Shown one piece after another: positions 59,593 through 64,000 of a stretch of DNA of 64,000 bases. This DNA comes from Terfezia claveryi. Lineage: Eukaryota > Ascomycota > Pezizomycetes > Pezizales > Pezizaceae. Positions within the stretch are counted from its first letter, which is position 1. Every line of letters begins with the position of its first letter. Under the pieces are notes generated by a model that had not been told where the DNA came from, made no database searches, and saw nothing but the letters and a program-made list of their open reading frames with translations. Position numbers and translations under genes: made by a program. The stretch is taken from assembly GCA_015179025.1 (NCBI GenBank), contig WHUX01000129.1:93210-157209 (forward strand), written 5' to 3'.

Positions 59593-60092
59593 TGTCACAA
59601 CCGTCCTTTCCTAGCCGGGTTTGAGAGTCAGACGGGATTCCGTCCGACTCTCGTTATTGTTGATTGATATCGTTGTTATCTCTGTTCCCGAGATAAGGGG
59701 TCTTGGGAACCTTATTCCTTCCGGTGGCCTTGGCTAGGAAGGAAGCCTGTATATATAGCTTGCTCTCTCCGCCCTCTCGTTGGATCCCCATCCAACGTCT
59801 TGTATACCTAATACAGGACCTTGTCTCTCCGCGAAGGTGTACCTCCCTTGTACACTCCCTCGTCTTACCTTGTCCCGTGAATAACTCTGCAGCACAGCTG
59901 CCTTCCTCCGACACACGCGGCAACTGCCTCCGCGTGTCTCGTGCTCCTTGCCCTCTGCCCCTCTTGCCTCTTGCCCTTGCCCCTAGCCTTTCCCCTAATC
60001 ACACACGTAGCATTCCTATATGTGTGTTACCTCGTCCCTGTCCTCGCCCCGGCGTACCCCTTGGTCGCCTTGTCCCCGGAGCCCTCGTTACA
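59593..60092 (+). repeat. 3' LTR of the chromovirus
   Basis: 500 bp, identical to the 5' LTR over the first 263 positions; all 16 differences (transitions) fall in the remaining 237. Confidence 0.95.
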
Positions 60093-60711
60093 TACAGGAG
60101 GTGGCCAAAGCATATATGTATGAGTATTTCACTCGTAAGTTAAAATATGTCACAGATGCTGTCATGGATACTGTCACAGACAAATATGACTTATCATGAA
60201 TATGGAAAAAGTGGTAAATATGATTGCAATACAAGGTAGTGAAACACACAATAGACAAACAATCCTACAGTGGGATGTTAGACTATGGCATAAAATTCAA
60301 GCAAATATTTTGGCCGGGGGTAATATGCCAGTGGCATTTCCACATGTACCTCTTGTGAGCCGACGAATACTTAAAAAAGCAAAAAGAGGATACCATGCAG
60401 TACCGAGACTAGCCGGAGGAGGAGGGCCAGCAGCAGCAGTAGGGGCAGGAGGAGGAGGAGCAGCAGCAGTAGCAGCAGTAGCAGCAGCAGCAGGACCAGG
60501 GGCAGGGGGAGGACCAAGGGCAGTAGTAGCAGCAGCCGCAGCAGTAGCAGGAGCAGGACCAGGGGCAGGGGGAGGACCAGGGGTGGTTGTAGTAGCAGCA
60601 GCAGCAGCCGGAGCAGGACCAGGAGTAGGAGGAGGGGAAGAAGCAGCAGCAACGGTAGGGGCAGTAGCAGGCAGAGAAGTAGTAGGAGGAGAAGGTACAA
60701 GTACCCAATAA
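60093..60711 (+). pseudogene. Divergent histone H3-like gene, 3' part with Ala/Gly tail
   Basis: Directly after the chromovirus the frame continues QEVAKAYMYEYF, matching H3 helix 2 (QEAAEAYLVGLF). A GTAAGT donor follows at 60135. Helix 3 appears in the frame of 60196: AIQGSETHNRQTILQWDVRL then WHKI, matching H3 RVTIMPKDIQLARRI at R, T, I, D, L and I. The frame goes on to 60711 through an Ala/Gly/Pro-rich tail of more than 100 residues, absent from normal H3. How helix 2 joins helix 3 is unclear (a stop or intron lies between). Confidence 0.62.
60415..60690 (+). repeat. GGA/GCA trinucleotide-rich repeat
   Basis: Mixed (GGA)n, (GCA)n and (GTA)n with a longer period around GCAGGACCAGGGGCAGGGGG. 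Encodes the Ala/Gly tail of the H3-like frame. On the minus strand it gives Leu-rich open frames that I regard as artefacts. Confidence 0.8.
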
Positions 60712-60747
60712 TCATTCCCTTGTATTAGCATACCATACATTATTTAG

Positions 60748-61415
60748 TGTAATGGGGAACGTTTCATTGATTATATAATTGCTTATATACTTTTGTATTT
60801 CCTATATTACTACTATGTTATGTAACTAAGCCTCTCGGTCGAAGGACTAGCCTTCTACTATTTCCTATTGCTTTATAAGCATCCATAGCATGCGGAATTT
60901 GCCATGGGAAATTCCATAAAACTTACCATATGAGGACACCCTCATAATGGCCGCATAACCTTTGTTTTGAACGTGTGAGTCACTACTATGGCCACATGAC
61001 CCTGTTCTGGCCGTGTGACTCATTACTATAGCTACATGACCTCTTTTGTACAGCACACCACATTCTGGTGTGCCACCCTTTTATTGTATTTATTTCCTTA
61101 GTCATCAGATCTCAGAGGAGTATAAATAGGCGCTAGATTCCCTTTGGAATCCAACAAGCTGAGAACAAGCAGCAACGAGCAGCAAGCAAGCCTATATACT
61201 AATCAGATCAAGATTATATAGCCTAGATAGCACAAATCATATAAGATAGATTACACCAGTTAATTACTGTTCCCTTTGGGAACGTCCTACGTAGTAATCT
61301 CCCTACCCTTCTGAGGTCCTACCTCAGCAAAACCGAAATACACAAACGTCCGTACTTACAGATATAGATTGTATAAACGGTACAGAATGTGTACTGCCTA
61401 GTAGTATTCATTATA
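60748..61415 (+). repeat. Solo LTR, TGTAATG family, copy 3
   Basis: 668 bp from TGTAATGGGG to ATTCATTATA. Perfect duplication TTTAG at 60743-60747 and 61416-61420. TATAAATAGGC near 61120 marks its promoter; a GTGTGACTCATTACTATGGC unit is repeated upstream. Confidence 0.9.
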
Positions 61416-61960
61416 TTTAGCAGAAGGTTCACCATTACTGAGGATGAAATATATAGTTACAAGAACGACTACAATGTAGGGAGGTTTACATTAATAGTCG
61501 AAGAAGGACCGCCCTAATATTATATGATTCCAGTTTAGATGTCAATTACTAAAAAACACAGATACCCGAACACCTGATAGCCAAGGTAAATATTAGAATC
61601 TTTGGTGAATTAGGTTCCGGTACCTAACTTCCTACTAGTTGAACACCATTTCACTAGCCAAGTGCTTTTTTAAGGGAACATTTAGGGCATTTGGTTTTGC
61701 TTTAAAGAGTTTTTTTTTTTTTCTTTCTAAGTTGTATAGTTGTATGAATTAATTCATAGGGAATTATTGGTAAACTCAAGTGAGGTTAGGAAGGATTTTT
61801 CAGGTTTTGTAGGATGTGGAAAGGATTTTTGTTATAGTCATAGTGACGGGTTTTGTGATTTATTTAAGGTCTATTAATATATTTCTTAACTGATATGTGG
61901 GTAAGGATTTTGTTTGAGTATGTAGTACAGATTGCTATTATTGTTCATCAGCAGGTGGGA
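61416..61960. other. Spacer with short unknown coding remnant
   Basis: From about 61427 a frame reads RRFTITEDEIYSYKNDYNVG then FTLIVEEGPP before a stop. It may be part of whatever gene the solo LTR entered. Not recognised. The rest shows no gene. Confidence 0.3.
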
Positions 61961-62210
61961 GCAATCCATGACAATGCAAGCAATCTATGACAGTGCAAGC
62001 AATCTATGACAGTGCAAGCAATCCGTGATAGTATAAGCAATCTGTGATAGTGCAAGCAATCCATGACAGGCAATCTGATATAGTAAAAGAAGCAACGAAT
62101 CCGTGATAGTACAAGGAATCTGTAACAGGCAATCGGGCACAGTGCATACAATCTGTGATAGTGCAAGGAATATAAGACAAGCAATCTGGCACCATGCAAG
62201 TAACCCGTAA
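61961..62210 (+). repeat. 19-bp minisatellite, GCAATCCATGACAGTGCAA
   Basis: Five regular 19-bp units at 61961-62055, then looser units to 62210. The core ATCCATGACAG is shared with element 1 (7550-7660), and the array adjoins a hAT-like terminus. Confidence 0.85.
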
Positions 62211-62336
62211 AGGTAGAAAGAATCAGTTATATAAAGACAACTAAGATATAGGAGAACAGAATGAGGGTGTTAAATGTGATGAGATTATAGAAGAGTCGGG
62301 ACAAAACAATAAAAAAAAAAAGGAAACAGAGTAGGC

Positions 62337-62488
62337 TTAGTGAGTAATCTATAGATCACTGATTAATCATGAGTTGAGTTGTAGGACAGGAAAGCTGACT
62401 CAGTGAGTTATTGAAACTCTAAAACTCACTCGCCGAGGTGAGTCTTGGCAACCAGGTCTGAATTGTACTCGCCCCGTGGTGCATACTA
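62337..62488. mobile_element. hAT-like element, right terminus
   Basis: Same terminal sequence as the right end of the foldback element: GAGTAATCTATAGATCACTG, GATTAATCATGAGT, ACTCGCCGAGG(T)GAGTCTTGG, ending CGCCCCGTGGTGCATACTA. It lies against the zinc-knuckle linker of the relic A family copy. The left terminus was not found. Confidence 0.7.
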
Positions 62489-62504
62489 GAAGTGGTACTA
62501 GGTC

Positions 62505-63459
62505 TTTTATTAATTACTATTTCAAACTTAGGTTTTTTTGCAACTGACCTTCCTCTCTTCTTATTCTCCTATTGTTGCTATTGGGTCTAGGCCCTAGTAG
62601 TGATAGCCACAGTTTGAACTACTGCTGGCTCCTGTTGGAGCTATCTAAGCCTGAAATTCCTTTCTCTAATATTAGATATCTCATGGTCAGTATCATCTTC
62701 AACTATTAGTTAGTACCTTTTAGTTTCAAAGATTGTATTTAGGCTATCCCTGTTTTGCTAGGTAGGCCTAGTACCATCAACCTTCTATACAGGTCTTTGT
62801 GGGAGGTTGGTAGTAGTGATCTGGAGAAGAGGAAGTCTTTTCTCTTGTTGATGGTGTTGAAAGAGTTTCTCACAAGAATTGGTAGAGTCACTATTCTTCC
62901 AGTGGCTCCTCTAATTCTAAGCTGTTGGTTTGGAGAGGCAGGTATAGTTAGTGATGGAGAATGTGGTAGGGGAGGAGTTTTCTTAAAAGTTTGTATGGGA
63001 ACAGAAAGGTAGTTGGTTACTACTAGATGTTGTAGTAAAGCAGTTGTATGGTAAGAAGACTGTTCAGTAGAGGAGGATTTAGAGAGACTATATACTTCTC
63101 TAAACAGTATATCTACTATATGGTTGTCCTTTCCCTGAATATATTCTAGGGTTAGGTCAAATAGACTTATAGTCTCTTGCCACCTTCTTTTCATCTAACT
63201 TTTAAGGATACTATCTATAAATATGACTAAGGGTTTGTGATCTGTTTAGATAATCACTTTGTTACCCTGTACTTTAGGCCTAAAATACCTCAGTGAGTTA
63301 ATAATTGCTAATAATCCCTTATCAGTTGTTGTATAATTCATTTGTCCATCATTTAATTTCCTAGAGTGAAATTCTGCTAGCCTGTCAACACCATTCTCTA
63401 TTTGGCCAATCTATCCTAATATCCCTGTATTACTAGCATCTATAATTAAATAGATTAGA
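62505..63459 (-). pseudogene. Ty3/gypsy relic A family, second copy (RNase H and linker)
   Basis: The minus strand reads MKRRWQETISLFDLTLEYIQ then GKDNHIVDI at about 63194, the RNase H end of relic A. It continues through the same linker (VVTNYLSVPIQTFKKTPPLP, QQLRIRGATGRIVTLP) to KFEIVINK near 62520. It is less decayed than relic A here: 151 codons are open. Cut at 63460 by a solo LTR and at 62489 by the hAT-like terminus. Confidence 0.8.
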
Positions 63460-64000
63460 TGTAATGGAGAACGTTATTTCATTGCTTATATAATTAATTA
63501 TATACTTTTGTATTTCCTATATTACTACTATGTTATGTAACTAAGCCTCTCGGTTGAAGGACTAGCCTTCTACTACCTCCTATTGCTTTATAAGCGTCTA
63601 TAGCACACGGAATCTGCCATGGGAAGTTCCATGGCACTTGCCATATGAAGACACTCTCGTTATGGCCGCGTGACCTCTGTTTAAGGCGTGTGACTCATTA
63701 CTATGGCCACATGACCATCGTTTAAGGCGTGTGACTCATTACTATGGCCACATGACCCCTTTGTACAGCGCACCACCTTCTGGTGTGCCACCCTTTATTA
63801 TATTTAATTCCTTAGTCATCAGATCTCAGAGGAGTATAAATAGGCTGCTGGATTCCCTCTGGAATCCACAGAAAGAGAAGAAGCAACCAAGCAAGCACTC
63901 AGAGCAAGCAAGCCTATATTCCGATCAGATCAAGATCATATAGCTTAGATAGCACAAATCATATAAGATAGATTACACCAGTTAATTACTGTTCCCTCCG
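63460..64000 (+). repeat. LTR, TGTAATG family, copy 4 (runs off window)
   Basis: Starts TGTAATGGAGAACG at 63460 inside relic A RNase H sequence. TATAAATAGGC near 63835. The right end is beyond the window, so solo or full-length status is unknown. Confidence 0.85.

Larger units (their letters stand above)
53853..60092 (+). mobile_element. Ty3/gypsy chromovirus, full length, inactivated only by stops
   Basis: Two 500-bp LTRs (53853-54352, 59593-60092), perfect duplication TACAG (53848-53852 and 60093-60097), gag, pol with protease, RT, RNase H, integrase and chromodomain, and a purine tract before the 3' LTR. The reading frames are uninterrupted apart from seven stop codons, each explained by a single transition at a likely Gln, Arg or Trp codon. 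The LTRs differ at 16 positions by my reading, all transitions. It lies inside the H3-like gene. It is the youngest element in the window and GC-richer than the rest. Confidence 0.97.

Noticed and set aside
60297..60740. Minus-strand Leu-rich or Pro/Ala-rich open frames
   Set aside because: Antisense of the GGA/GCA repeat that forms the tail of the H3-like frame.

Overview
The window looks like a repeat-dominated compartment of a filamentous ascomycete genome, possibly a Pezizomycete; that placement is inference from the element families. No bacterial operons, rRNA, CRISPR arrays or confident tRNA genes were seen. Most of the sequence is AT-rich and built from retrotransposons and inverted-repeat elements. 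The decayed copies share one signature: coding frames stay readable but are broken at Gln, Arg and Trp codons (CAG, CAA, CGA or TGG read as TAG, TAA or TGA), and Cys or His zinc ligands read as Tyr. This is what C-to-T change on both strands produces, so a RIP-like or methylation-driven process is inferred. Only one host-like gene is fully open, at 37229-38758.

Layout. 1-8455: decayed Ty3/gypsy relic A, split by a complete hAT-like inverted-repeat element (7108-7843). 8560-9440: a duplicated flank hit by another hAT-like element. 9441-12766: simple repeats and a minus-strand pseudogene with an acidic tail. 12781-14574: a short LTR element with matched 645-bp LTRs. 16011-19136: a 3.1-kb foldback element that is almost one palindrome, with an 8-bp target duplication. 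19137-27443: relics of an unknown protein, a second gypsy chromovirus, a solo LTR and a decayed LTR. 27444-32843: a decayed Ty1/copia element on the minus strand. 32844-37228: a GC-balanced island with three minisatellites, leading to the intact gene. 39276-43760: a decayed Penelope-like element with inverted and direct terminal repeats. 43761-50157: AT-rich, mostly uninterpretable. 50158-53852: a solo LTR, a second copy of the acidic-tail pseudogene, a 77-bp inverted-repeat element and the 5' part of a divergent histone H3-like gene. 53853-60092: a nearly intact gypsy chromovirus lying inside that H3-like gene. 60093-64000: the H3-like 3' part, two more solo LTRs, a hAT-like terminus and a second copy of relic A.

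The element at 53853-60092 gives the clearest mechanism. Its 500-bp LTRs carry a perfect TACAG duplication. Gag and Pol are joined by a textbook -1 frameshift site (GGGAAAA, 5-nt spacer, 13-bp hairpin containing the gag stop). The nine bases just inside the 5' LTR are complementary to a site at the expected transcript start, suggesting Tf1-type self-priming. Seven premature stops and no frameshifts inactivate it. Other points of interest are the foldback element, a minisatellite core (about 19 bp) shared by several hAT-like elements, three extra zinc knuckles between RNase H and integrase in relic A, and the H3-like gene that begins with an ARTKQ tail.

All coordinates and alignments were read by eye. 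Domain limits in decayed elements are good to a few tens of bases.
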